Assembly (NCBI GenBank): GCA_900757615.1
Contig: CAAEON010000046.1
Coordinates: forward strand, 1-64,000
Length of the DNA stretch: 64,000 nucleotides
Direction of reading: 5' to 3'
From: an uncultured Collinsella sp.
GTDB taxonomy: Bacteria; Actinomycetota; Coriobacteriia; Coriobacteriales; Coriobacteriaceae
Positions 15,920 to 23,537 of this stretch are shown here, piece by piece. A program made the translations under genes and the position numbers. The notes below the pieces were generated by a model. It made no database searches, was not told the origin of the DNA, and worked only from the letters and a program-made list of their open reading frames with translations. Each line of letters begins with the position of its first letter. Positions within the stretch are counted from its first letter, which is position 1.

Positions 15920-16483
15920 TCACGATCCCTCCTTTGAGTCCGTTGCCTGCGGGCTCAGGCGCACGGCGCGCAGACGACACGAAGCATCGCCAGCATCCGC
16001 GGCAATTGTCACCATATCGACCCAGCCGCGTTCGTCGCGCACGATGGCGCCCCACACGTTTCCCTTGATGTCGAGATAGCCGCTCAGAGCAAGTTGCGCC
16101 GTGGGTACCTCGCGATAGGCACGCAGCATATCCGCCGCCGCTTCGGTCATCGGTCGGTCCTCGGACCATGCAAGCCGGACCGCAATCGCGTTGCCCTCAG
16201 GCGAATCCGTCGCAGTGCCAGACCGCTTGTCGAGCGTCCGCAGAAAGGTTTGCGCCGTGACAGCGACATCCGAATCGTCCGCATCTCGCATCTCATCTTT
16301 TTGAGACGCCACCGCCGAATCTGAGCCCAAATCGGAGGCGGTCCCAGGACGCTGCTGCCGCGCGGCGTTAAGCCCCCAAAGCACCGCCGCTATCGCCACG
16401 GTCAGGCAAGCAAACACCAGCAGCACCCCGATGGGGCGCTCGCCCTCTACAGGCTGTTGATGCCCTCGCTGATAGCGTTCCAT
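15920..16483 (-). CDS. Hypothetical single-pass membrane protein in the Tad operon
   Basis: I do not recognise this 187-residue protein. It has a short N-terminus, a membrane helix at about 19-40 (GVLLVFACLTVAIAAVLWGL), an acidic low-complexity linker (about 45-75), and a C-terminal domain of mixed strands (residues 80-185). By position between flp and the minor pilin it may be an accessory pilus protein. The start is uncertain: ATG at 16483 overlaps flp by 37 bp; a GTG near the membrane helix is an alternative. Confidence 0.6.
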   Translation of the reverse strand: MERYQRGHQQPVEGERPIGVLLVFACLTVAIAAVLWGLNAARQQRPGTASDLGSDSAVASQKDEMRDADDSDVAVTAQTFLRTLDKRSGTATDSPEGNAIAVRLAWSEDRPMTEAAADMLRAYREVPTAQLALSGYLDIKGNVWGAIVRDERGWVDMVTIAADAGDASCRLRAVRLSPQATDSKEGS

Positions 16484-16680
16484 AGATCTTGGACCTTGCC
16501 CTTAAATGCGACGATGGCGATAATCGCGATCACCACGAGCACGCCGACCAAGATGGCATACTCGGTGGTACCCTGTGCACTCTCCTCCTGCAATAGTTCC
16601 TTGGCGCGCTGACGAACATGTGCCGCCCGGCAAAACGCCCAGCCCTGGACCTTGCCAGCAGCGTCAGTCATCGTGTTCAT
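16447..16680 (-). CDS. flp: Flp family major pilin
   Basis: The 77-residue prepilin has a roughly 35-residue leader with basic residues, a processing region QEESAQGTTEYAIL, and a hydrophobic helix (LVGVLVVIAIIAIVAFKGKV) typical of Flp-type IVb pilins; processing would yield a mature pilin of about 40 residues. The leader is longer than usual. ATG at 16680 has GGAGGA at good spacing. It follows tadC by only 10 bases. A TadV-type prepilin peptidase is needed for maturation but is not in the window. Confidence 0.9.
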   Translation of the reverse strand: MNTMTDAAGKVQGWAFCRAAHVRQRAKELLQEESAQGTTEYAILVGVLVVIAIIAIVAFKGKVQDLWNAISEGINSL

Positions 16681-16690
16681 GTATTCCTCC

Positions 16691-17332
16691 CTACATCATC
16701 CCGCCTGCTCCCAGCAGCGGGCCCAATATGGACAGAAGCAACGCCGGCAAGATGAGCGTGCCGGTGGGAATCAGCAGCTTGACGGGTGCACGCTCGATCT
16801 CGCGCTCGACCGCGGCGCGATGAGCCGCACGGATCTCGCGACTTTGAGCGGCCAGCGTCTCGGCAAGTGGGGCACCCAGGGCGAGCGCCTGCCCCACCGT
16901 GATGGCAAAGGTCTCGAGCGCTCGCACGTCCAGGTCGCGCGCGGCGGCCAACAACTCGTCCTCACGCGTGCCCACGCCCACCTGCCACGCCATGCAGGCG
17001 CGCTCAAGGCGAAGAGCCAGCACTGACCGGCGGTTGGCGCAGAAAATCTCAAGCGCCGCATCAAACGAAAGACCGGCCGAAAGACCCAAGCGCACAACAT
17101 CGATCATCTCGGACACTTCGCCGAGCGACACTCGCGCCGGGCCGCCCGCTCCAACCGCGCCCTTCACTCGCGCGGTCAGAGCATCGACCACCGAGCGACC
17201 CGCGGCAGCGACCAGCACCGCCTCGCGCTTGCAGGCCCCTGCGATCTTGCGTGCATCCGCCCGATCCAAACCCGTCGCGACAAATACACTCAGGGCGCAC
17301 AGGCAAGCCGCAACTGCAACCGGGGCGCTCAT
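16691..17332 (-). CDS. tadC: Tad pilus inner-membrane platform protein TadC-like
   Basis: A 213-residue type II secretion F-like (GspF-fold) membrane protein. It has an N-terminal helix (about 3-22) and a C-terminal helix pair, ending LLSILGPLLGAGGMM. The central cytoplasmic domain carries VVRLGLSAGLSFDAALEIF, the usual 'LxxGxsxxxAL' F-domain motif. TadB and TadC together form the platform on which TadA acts. ATG at 17332 overlaps the tadB stop (ATGA). It is shorter than the 300-residue TadC of proteobacteria. Confidence 0.88.
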   Translation of the reverse strand: MSAPVAVAACLCALSVFVATGLDRADARKIAGACKREAVLVAAAGRSVVDALTARVKGAVGAGGPARVSLGEVSEMIDVVRLGLSAGLSFDAALEIFCANRRSVLALRLERACMAWQVGVGTREDELLAAARDLDVRALETFAITVGQALALGAPLAETLAAQSREIRAAHRAAVEREIERAPVKLLIPTGTLILPALLLSILGPLLGAGGMM

Positions 17333-18255
17333 AGCTCCACCCGCATAATGCGCCGGATAACCACCAGGGCAACGGCGTTGAGGGCAAGACCCAGCACCAC
17401 AGCGCCCGCGCCGGCAGGCGTCGCAAGACCGCGACGAAAATCTGCCGAAAGCAGCGCCAACACCGCGCACATGCCCGCCGGCATCGCCGCGACCATATGC
17501 GCAGACATGCGAGCCTGCGACGTCTTAACATCCAGGCGGCGCTTGAGCTCAATGCGCTCCCCCACCATGCTCGACGCCTCGGACAGTAAGTCGGCAAGCG
17601 GAGCGCCGGTGCGCTGAGACACCTTAAGCGCCAAGGTCACAAGCGAAAGACCGGGGGCGTCGATACGCACGAGCAAGTCATCGAGCGCGTCGGTCGCCGA
17701 GATGCCGCAATCGATCGCCGCCGCCACCCGCAAAAACTCGGTATGCACTGGCTCTTGCGCATGAGCGCCCACAAAGCGCATGCCCTGGGCCAGCGAATGT
17801 CCCGAGGCAAGCGACATGGAAAGTGCGGTAAACGCCTCGGGCATTGCCTCTTCTGCATCGTGTTGCTCGCGCCGGCTCTCAAAGCCATCCCGAGCGGCAC
17901 CAACGGCAAACGGAGCAACAAGTCCCAAGGCAAATCCGAGGGGCGATAACGACACCATCGTTAGTAAAACGCAGCAGAGACCGCTCGATAGCAGCAGAAA
18001 CGCCAAACGTCCCGAAGCATCTTCGATCACGAGGCCAAGGCGATGCGCCGGAGCCAGCGATGCCCACGAACGGGCGATCTTTTTCAGCAGATCGTTTTCC
18101 ACCAGCTCACGCGGCAGCTTCTCTGCCACCGTCTCGAGCGCCTGACGTGCCAGCTCCGCCGGCGGTACCTGCGGCACACGAGGTTCCGCCCCGCACGCCG
18201 TCGCGACAGAAAGCCCTGCCAAGCCCCCTACGACGAGGGGCACAGTGATCTCCAT
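17329..18255 (-). CDS. tadB: Tad pilus inner-membrane platform protein TadB-like
   Basis: A 308-residue type II secretion F-domain protein with an N-terminal helix, a central pair of helices (about 85-125), the cytoplasmic F domain with TALSMSLASGHSLAQGM and VTLALKVSQRTGAPLADLL, and two C-terminal membrane helices. ATG at 18255 with GAGGAGGTGG; it overlaps tadA by 28 bases. It is paired with the TadC-like protein to anchor the ATPase. Confidence 0.92.
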   Translation of the reverse strand: MEITVPLVVGGLAGLSVATACGAEPRVPQVPPAELARQALETVAEKLPRELVENDLLKKIARSWASLAPAHRLGLVIEDASGRLAFLLLSSGLCCVLLTMVSLSPLGFALGLVAPFAVGAARDGFESRREQHDAEEAMPEAFTALSMSLASGHSLAQGMRFVGAHAQEPVHTEFLRVAAAIDCGISATDALDDLLVRIDAPGLSLVTLALKVSQRTGAPLADLLSEASSMVGERIELKRRLDVKTSQARMSAHMVAAMPAGMCAVLALLSADFRRGLATPAGAGAVVLGLALNAVALVVIRRIMRVEL

Positions 18256-19556
18256 TCGTCCACCTCCTCTTGTGTGAGCGTCCCCGACCGCAGGCCTTCT
18301 GCGATAAACGGCGGCTCGCGGTCAAGCGTCCAGGTGCGCTCGGCGGCATCGAACGTCACATAGCGCTCGAGCTCTACGCCGCCCGATGCGGCGCGTCGCA
18401 CCCCCGAATACGAGGAGACGAAACGCCTGCCATCGGCGTGACGCTCGGACATCACGATGCCGTCGAGCGCCATGGCAATCTGCTCCTCGATGAGCTCGCT
18501 CGGCAGATCGATGCCATAACGTGCAAGCAACGTCAGACGCACCACGGTCTCCTGTTCTGAACCCGCATGAAGTGTGGTGAGCGACCCGTCGTGGCCCGTG
18601 TTCATGGCCTGCAACATGTCGCAGCACTCGGCACCGCGCACCTCGCCCACCACGATGCGGTCGGGGCGCATGCGCAGGGCATTAGTTACCAGGTCGCGGA
18701 TCGTCACCGCGCCCTCGCCCTCAATTGAAGCCTCGCGCGCCTCTAGGCGCACCACGTGCGGATGATGTGCAAACTTGAGCTCAGCAGAGTCCTCGATCGT
18801 CACGATGCGCTCGCCGGTGGAAATCTCACATGACAACGCGTTGAGCAGGGTGGTCTTACCAGATCCCGTGCCTCCCGCAACCGCCAGGTCCTGTCGCAGC
18901 GACACCGCACACGACAGCAGCTGCGCATACCAAAGCGGCAGCGACCCCAGCCCCACAAGCTCGTCCAGCGAGCAGATACGGTCCGAGAACTTTCGGATGG
19001 TGAGAATCGGTCCGTCAATCGCCACAGGCGGAATCACCGCGTTGACGCGATAGCCCGTTTTGAGGCGGGCGTTGACGATGGGGCTGCGCTCGTCGATACG
19101 GCGACCAAGTGGCGAGATAATGCGGTCGATAAGCACACGGATCTGCTCATCATCCTCAAACGCATGCTCGATGGGGTACAAGACGCCGCCGCGTTCAAAG
19201 AAAGCCGAGCGGCAGCCGTTGATCATGATCTCGGTAACGGTGTCGTCCTCGATGAGCGGCTGCAACGGCCCCAAGCCCACCACGTCATCCAAAATCTCGT
19301 CGATGATGGTCTCGCGCTCGGGCGTCGCGAGATCGGTCGGCTCCTCAACATTGAGCGCCGCCTCCACCGCAGGACGCAATTCCGAGCGGGCAAGTGCCGG
19401 GTCGATATAGGCGCTGATACGCGCCACTTCGTCGTAACCCATGCGGTCCATCACGGCGCGCTTGGTGCGTCGTTTCACGGCGCGGCGACGCCCCGCATCT
19501 ACAGGCGCTGCCGCCGCCGCAGCGCCGGCAGCCTTAATCCTCGTTTGCAGGCTCAT
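18228..19556 (-). CDS. tadA: Tad/CpaF secretion ATPase
   Basis: TadA (CpaF) is the hexameric cytoplasmic ATPase that powers Flp pilus assembly and retraction. The 442-residue protein has the N-terminal helical domain, the linker containing EIMINGCRSAFFERGG, Walker A in AGGTGSGKTTLLNAL, an Asp box, a Walker B-like IVVGEVRGAECCDML, and the His box in GSLTTLHAGS. ATG at 19556 overlaps the tadZ stop (ATGA). All catalytic parts are intact, so the pilus is likely functional. Confidence 0.97.
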   Translation of the reverse strand: MSLQTRIKAAGAAAAAAPVDAGRRRAVKRRTKRAVMDRMGYDEVARISAYIDPALARSELRPAVEAALNVEEPTDLATPERETIIDEILDDVVGLGPLQPLIEDDTVTEIMINGCRSAFFERGGVLYPIEHAFEDDEQIRVLIDRIISPLGRRIDERSPIVNARLKTGYRVNAVIPPVAIDGPILTIRKFSDRICSLDELVGLGSLPLWYAQLLSCAVSLRQDLAVAGGTGSGKTTLLNALSCEISTGERIVTIEDSAELKFAHHPHVVRLEAREASIEGEGAVTIRDLVTNALRMRPDRIVVGEVRGAECCDMLQAMNTGHDGSLTTLHAGSEQETVVRLTLLARYGIDLPSELIEEQIAMALDGIVMSERHADGRRFVSSYSGVRRAASGGVELERYVTFDAAERTWTLDREPPFIAEGLRSGTLTQEEVDEWRSLCPSS

Positions 19557-21202
19557 CGCTGATCACCCTCGCGCGACCAGGGAAGGCGGATACGCGGGCG
19601 TTCGGTGCGCGTTGCACGGTCGGCGACCATATCGCTCCAAGGGCCGACGGCGCACCCCAGTTCCACGAGCATCTCGCGCGTGGCCTCGCGCACGCTAGTC
19701 GCAAAAGCGCTGGTCTGCCCCACTGCCTCGTCAGCGCGCCCAAACGCCATGAGCGCGGCGAGATCCTGCCCGCCATCGGCGATACGAATCTTGGAGCTTA
19801 ACGCACAGGCAATCTCAAAGCGCATGGCGACGTCCTCGTCTGCCCCGCGCGCACCGAACCGGTTGAACACGGCGCTCATGCGCGTGCGCGGCACACCTAC
19901 TCGACCTGCCAGTTCAATGACGCGCGATGCCGATGCCGCGGACGACACCGCCGCATCGCCAACGACCAGGCAACGGTCGCTCGCCGCCACCGCAGCCGCC
20001 ACGGCGTCGCCCCAAAAGACCGAGGTATCGATAAAGACCACGTCGGATTCGCGACGCAGAACATCAAGCAGTAGCTCCACCGGACGCGCCATGAGCTCGG
20101 CTTGCTCGGGCGCTGCGACGGGACCCCAGAGCGTAACGCCCGGTGCCACGCGCATCGATGTGGCTACGATATCCGGCTCGGTGAGCGTGCCCGCCGCCGA
20201 CGGCTCGATAAGTGCCGCCATATCGCGCGGAGCATCGACGCCTAACAAGTCGTAAAGGTTTCCAAACATCAGGTCCAGGTCGAGCACGGCGGCACGCAAG
20301 CCCAACAGCGACGATGTGTGTGCCATGGTGGCAACGATCGTCGACTTGCCGCAACCGCCCGAACCCGAAATGGCGCAGATGACCGGAGCTCGATGCGGCG
20401 AAGCGGCAGCGTCTGCCGGCGGCATCGGAGGCGGCGGGGCGGGCATCGGTGACAGCGTCCCCGTCTCCCCCGCCGCAACCACGTGCTGCGTCCAAGCCGG
20501 CATGGCTGCTTGTTCGGTCTGCGAGGCAGGCTCGTTCTGCGCAATCTGCTCATGCTGCATCAGCGACAACTCGCCGCACCCGGCAAAGCCCTCAACTTCA
20601 TCGAGTTCATCCGCCAGATTCACGCCGTGCACGTATCCCATATCTACAGCCGGGGAATCGCCAGCATGCTGCGCCGGCCCTCCAGCGTCATCGTATACAA
20701 GGGGGTTCCGGGGGCGCCGACCATGCTCGGCTTCCGCTTTTCCATAATCATCAACACGCGGGCCTCTTGTAGCGCGAGGCGCCCCGGGTTCCCTATCAAC
20801 AAAAGCATCGGGCTCAATCGTCATGCTCCGATCGGAATCAACCGCTCCCTCGCCCGCGCGCCCGTTGCCGCATATACTGTGTGCAGCGATGACCTCGGTC
20901 GCCCCCGCGCGAAACAGCCCCTCGATATCCGACGGATCGAGCGCTTCTATCAACACGACCACGCGACTCACGCGGCCTTCGGCCGTCAAGCGCGCAACAG
21001 TCTTGCGCACATCTTCGGTATCAAACAGAGACGCCGCGATGATGGCAGCCCCGCGGCGCGACGGAAACGCCCGCGCCATGGAAACCAGCCCGTCCAGGTC
21101 ACCCACGCGAAGCACCTGTGCACCCACATCACGGCCCTCGACTTCCCGCTGCAACAGCCCGTAATCGCCGCACGCGCAGCACGCAAGCCAGATCGCCTTC
21201 AT
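19553..21202 (-). CDS. tadZ: TadZ/CpaE-like pilus localisation protein
   Basis: TadZ/CpaE proteins are atypical ParA/MinD-family ATPases that place the pilus at a pole or cell site. The 549-residue protein has an N-terminal receiver-like domain (about 1-110) without an obvious phosphoacceptor motif, a long Pro/Ala/Glu-rich linker (about 115-270), and a MinD-like domain whose Walker A is SGSGGCGKST, with DLDLMFGNLYDLLG following. The deviant lysine usually found early in the ParA Walker A is absent. ATG at 21202 lies in TGATG overlap with the cpaB stop. A GTG three bases earlier is less likely. Confidence 0.88.
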   Translation of the reverse strand: MKAIWLACCACGDYGLLQREVEGRDVGAQVLRVGDLDGLVSMARAFPSRRGAAIIAASLFDTEDVRKTVARLTAEGRVSRVVVLIEALDPSDIEGLFRAGATEVIAAHSICGNGRAGEGAVDSDRSMTIEPDAFVDREPGAPRATRGPRVDDYGKAEAEHGRRPRNPLVYDDAGGPAQHAGDSPAVDMGYVHGVNLADELDEVEGFAGCGELSLMQHEQIAQNEPASQTEQAAMPAWTQHVVAAGETGTLSPMPAPPPPMPPADAAASPHRAPVICAISGSGGCGKSTIVATMAHTSSLLGLRAAVLDLDLMFGNLYDLLGVDAPRDMAALIEPSAAGTLTEPDIVATSMRVAPGVTLWGPVAAPEQAELMARPVELLLDVLRRESDVVFIDTSVFWGDAVAAAVAASDRCLVVGDAAVSSAASASRVIELAGRVGVPRTRMSAVFNRFGARGADEDVAMRFEIACALSSKIRIADGGQDLAALMAFGRADEAVGQTSAFATSVREATREMLVELGCAVGPWSDMVADRATRTERPRIRLPWSREGDQR

Positions 21203-21861
21203 CACTCGTCGCCTCCGCTCTTTTTGCCGCGCGCCGTGGCGGGAATCGTCAAGCTGACCGTTCCCTTGCCCGAGGCTCCCAGCAGTTCCTTGACGTCTTC
21301 GGGGTCAGCCGCCAGCGTCACCCATTCGATCTTGCCCTCGCGCGTGGCACCGGAATCCTCACTGGTATCGATCACGTGCGCGCCGCACAGCCGATCGGTC
21401 ACGCCGTCCTTTTGCACGTACACGTCCACGTAGCTGCCCACGCCCGTGGCACCGCCGACCGAGTGCTCGGCATCGACCGCCACCGAAACGGCAACCTTGC
21501 CCTTAGCCACCTCGAGCTTGCGGCTCTCGGCCTTGGTGTAGACATTGCAGATCACGGCGTTTTTGGGAATACGCGAAGTCGTCACGTCGCCGCGCACCTG
21601 GCGCAGCTCGGTCGCTGCGTCACGCGGCAGCAGGCTCGTCAGCCATTCCTGGGTTATGACATTGGTCTCATCGAGGGTCTCGCCCACATCGATATCGCGC
21701 GCCGCGACGCAAACCTCGACGCGATCGCCACCGTACTTGGCCAAGGTCTCAGCCTGGACCTGTTCGGCTTGCGAGCGGATCGACGAGCCGTAAACCATGC
21801 AGAGCAGAGCAGCGAGCACGCCCGCGACCAGACTGATGGCGATGCGCTTGCTCTTGTTCAC
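21202..21861 (-). CDS. cpaB: CpaB/RcpC-like pilus assembly protein (SAF domain)
   Basis: The 219-residue protein has an N-terminal membrane helix (about 6-25) and an SAF domain (VEVCVAARDIDVGETLDETNV) followed by a RcpC/CpaB-type beta domain with GSYVDVYVQKDG. In diderms CpaB contacts the secretin; here no secretin gene is present, as expected for a monoderm, so it probably works at the outer face of the membrane or cell wall. The start is GTG at 21861, preceded by GAGAGGAGC; an ATG 15 bases upstream has no ribosome binding site. It is the first gene of the Tad operon. Confidence 0.88.
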   Translation of the reverse strand: MNKSKRIAISLVAGVLAALLCMVYGSSIRSQAEQVQAETLAKYGGDRVEVCVAARDIDVGETLDETNVITQEWLTSLLPRDAATELRQVRGDVTTSRIPKNAVICNVYTKAESRKLEVAKGKVAVSVAVDAEHSVGGATGVGSYVDVYVQKDGVTDRLCGAHVIDTSEDSGATREGKIEWVTLAADPEDVKELLGASGKGTVSLTIPATARGKKSGGDE

Positions 21862-22060
21862 GGCCGCTCCTCTCATGGCAGTGCCGGGCGAATGCCCGTA
21901 CCACCATTGTCTGAGCGGTCAGAGTGCAAAGCGGCGCAATCGCAATCTTGGTTTTCGATGTCAAACCAATCGCTGACCAAAAGCTGACCAGCCCGTCAAG
22001 CTCGTGGCAAGGTTTTGGTCAGCACGTCAGCAAACTGTATGTTTCGAAGCTTTTCCGCAG
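21862..22060. other. Intergenic region before the Tad operon
   Basis: About 200 bp of non-coding DNA that must hold the Tad operon promoter on minus. I cannot identify a convincing -35/-10 pair. It contains CAAAAGCTGACCAGC and TTTTGGTCAGC, a TGGTCAGC-type inverted pair also seen at 51530-51560. Confidence 0.35.
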
Positions 22061-22096
22061 CAAAAAAAGCCGTCTCCCGAACAGTTGGGAGACGGC
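22061..22096 (-). terminator. rsgA terminator
   Basis: AGCCGTCTCCCAACTGTTCGGGAGACGGCT forms a perfect stem (read on minus) followed by a 7-base T-run (AAAAAAA at 22062-22068 on plus). It is just downstream of the rsgA stop codon. Confidence 0.9.
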
Positions 22097-22114
22097 TGTC
22101 ATAGGAAAAATCAA

Positions 22115-23299
22115 TTACAGATGGACATCGGGATCGAGCATTTGAGCGCTCACGCGCATGGATGACGCCAGGTTTTGGAACGTTTCCAGACGCAGGCTAT
22201 CGATCTGCCCGGCGTCCTCGGCCTCGCGAACGGCGCAGCCCGGCTCATGGGTATGCGTGCAATCGCCAAACCGGCACGCGCGCGATGCCTCGACAATCTC
22301 GGGGAAAGCGCGCGCCAGACCCCGCTCGTGACCCACGAGCGGCAGGCTGCGCAGGCCCGGGGCATCGGCGATCACGCCGGCGTCGCCCGGCAGTGCCACC
22401 ATCACGCGCGCGACGGTAGTGTGACGGCCCTGATCGTCGCGTTCGCGCACACCGCCGGTCGCCAACGTATCGTGGCCCAGCAGCGCATTGAGCAGCGTCG
22501 ACTTGCCGGCACCCGACTCGCCCAGAATCATGGCGCAGCTCCCGGCGGGCACGCAGGCACGGACCTCGTCCAGGCCGCGGCCCTCGGCAGAGGACGTCAC
22601 GATCACACGCACGTCCGGACCCACCAGGCGGCGCGCGCGGTCCAGATCGCGCTCGAGCTCCTCGGCATCGCAGCGATCAGCTTTGGTGAGTACCACCACC
22701 GGCTCGGCATCGCAGTCGAGCGCCAACACCAGCGAGCGCGCCACGCGGTCGAGCAGCACCTCACCGGCACCGAGCGCCTGCACGATTAGCACGCTATCCA
22801 CGTTGGAGCAGAGCACCTGGCGCTCTCCGCGGGCACGGCCGCGCCAACGCTCAAAGCTCGTACGGCGCGGCAGCACGCATTCAATCACGCCCATATCGTG
22901 CCCGGGAGCGCGGCGCACCGCCACACGATCGCCCACGGCAGGCAGCAGGACCTCGTCCCCACCGCGCGACTTGGCAAATCCCACGGCATGCTCGGCGCGG
23001 AAGGTATCGTCGGCAGTCGCCACCAGCGGAAACCCACGATCCAAGCGCACCACGGCGCCAAGTTGCATCTGCTCGGGCTCCTCGGCATGTGCGCAGAAAT
23101 CATCAAAGGCAGCCTGCTGAGCTTCATCGACCGGCAGGTCATCAAACGCCGGAACATCCTGCAGCGCGTCAAGCCCCGGTACACTCGCCAGCAACTCCTC
23201 AGCAGATGCAGGGGGTTCGGTCGCGAGCTTCCGACGACGATCGCGCTTAGCCCGCGCCCCCGTCGTCTTTTTCTTCGCTTTAGCCTTAGCCTTGCCCAC
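22115..23299 (-). CDS. rsgA: Ribosome small-subunit GTPase RsgA (YjeQ)
   Basis: RsgA is a circularly permuted GTPase that acts in late 30S subunit maturation near the decoding centre. The 394-residue protein has an N-terminal basic segment (KAKAKAKKK), an OB-fold domain, then the GTPase motifs in permuted order: NVDSVLIV, TKAD (G4), G5 SAEGRG, Walker A LGESGAGKSTLLNALLG, and DAPGLR (G3). The zinc finger CRFGDCTHTHEPGC (about 358-371) is present. I chose GTG at 23299 because GGGAGG precedes it; the longer frame upstream is not coding in character. Confidence 0.96.
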   Translation of the reverse strand: MGKAKAKAKKKTTGARAKRDRRRKLATEPPASAEELLASVPGLDALQDVPAFDDLPVDEAQQAAFDDFCAHAEEPEQMQLGAVVRLDRGFPLVATADDTFRAEHAVGFAKSRGGDEVLLPAVGDRVAVRRAPGHDMGVIECVLPRRTSFERWRGRARGERQVLCSNVDSVLIVQALGAGEVLLDRVARSLVLALDCDAEPVVVLTKADRCDAEELERDLDRARRLVGPDVRVIVTSSAEGRGLDEVRACVPAGSCAMILGESGAGKSTLLNALLGHDTLATGGVRERDDQGRHTTVARVMVALPGDAGVIADAPGLRSLPLVGHERGLARAFPEIVEASRACRFGDCTHTHEPGCAVREAEDAGQIDSLRLETFQNLASSMRVSAQMLDPDVHL

Positions 23300-23409
23300 A
23301 GATGCCTCCCAGCACAAAACCACACAACTGAGCAGGTATTTTAAATCAAAAAGAGCTGGCCGGGCAAAGCCCGACCAGCTCACAAACTTTCCCTCAGCCA
23401 ATGGTCCCG

Positions 23410-23530
23410 AGAGGTTATCCGAAGGCCCGCCCGCCGGGAGGGGTTTCTTCCGAGCGATCCCGCAGCGCGAAGCGCGAGGACCAGCGAGGAAGAAACCCCG
23501 CAGTCGGTCGGGCCGGTGGGAAGGATGGCC
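23410..23530. repeat. Structured hairpin repeat (family Y), copy 1
   Basis: A roughly 110-bp inverted repeat: GGGGTTTCTTCC at one side, GGAAGAAACCCC at the other, with GC-rich outer arms. Its apical segment reads ATCCCGCAGCGCGAAGCGCG then AGGACC. The same apical motif (ATCCCGCAG, GCGAAG, GCGAGGAC) is at the tip of the hairpin at 32180-32275. It lies in the 3' region of the P-type ATPase transcript. Confidence 0.7.
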
Positions 23531-23537
23531 TTTCGAC

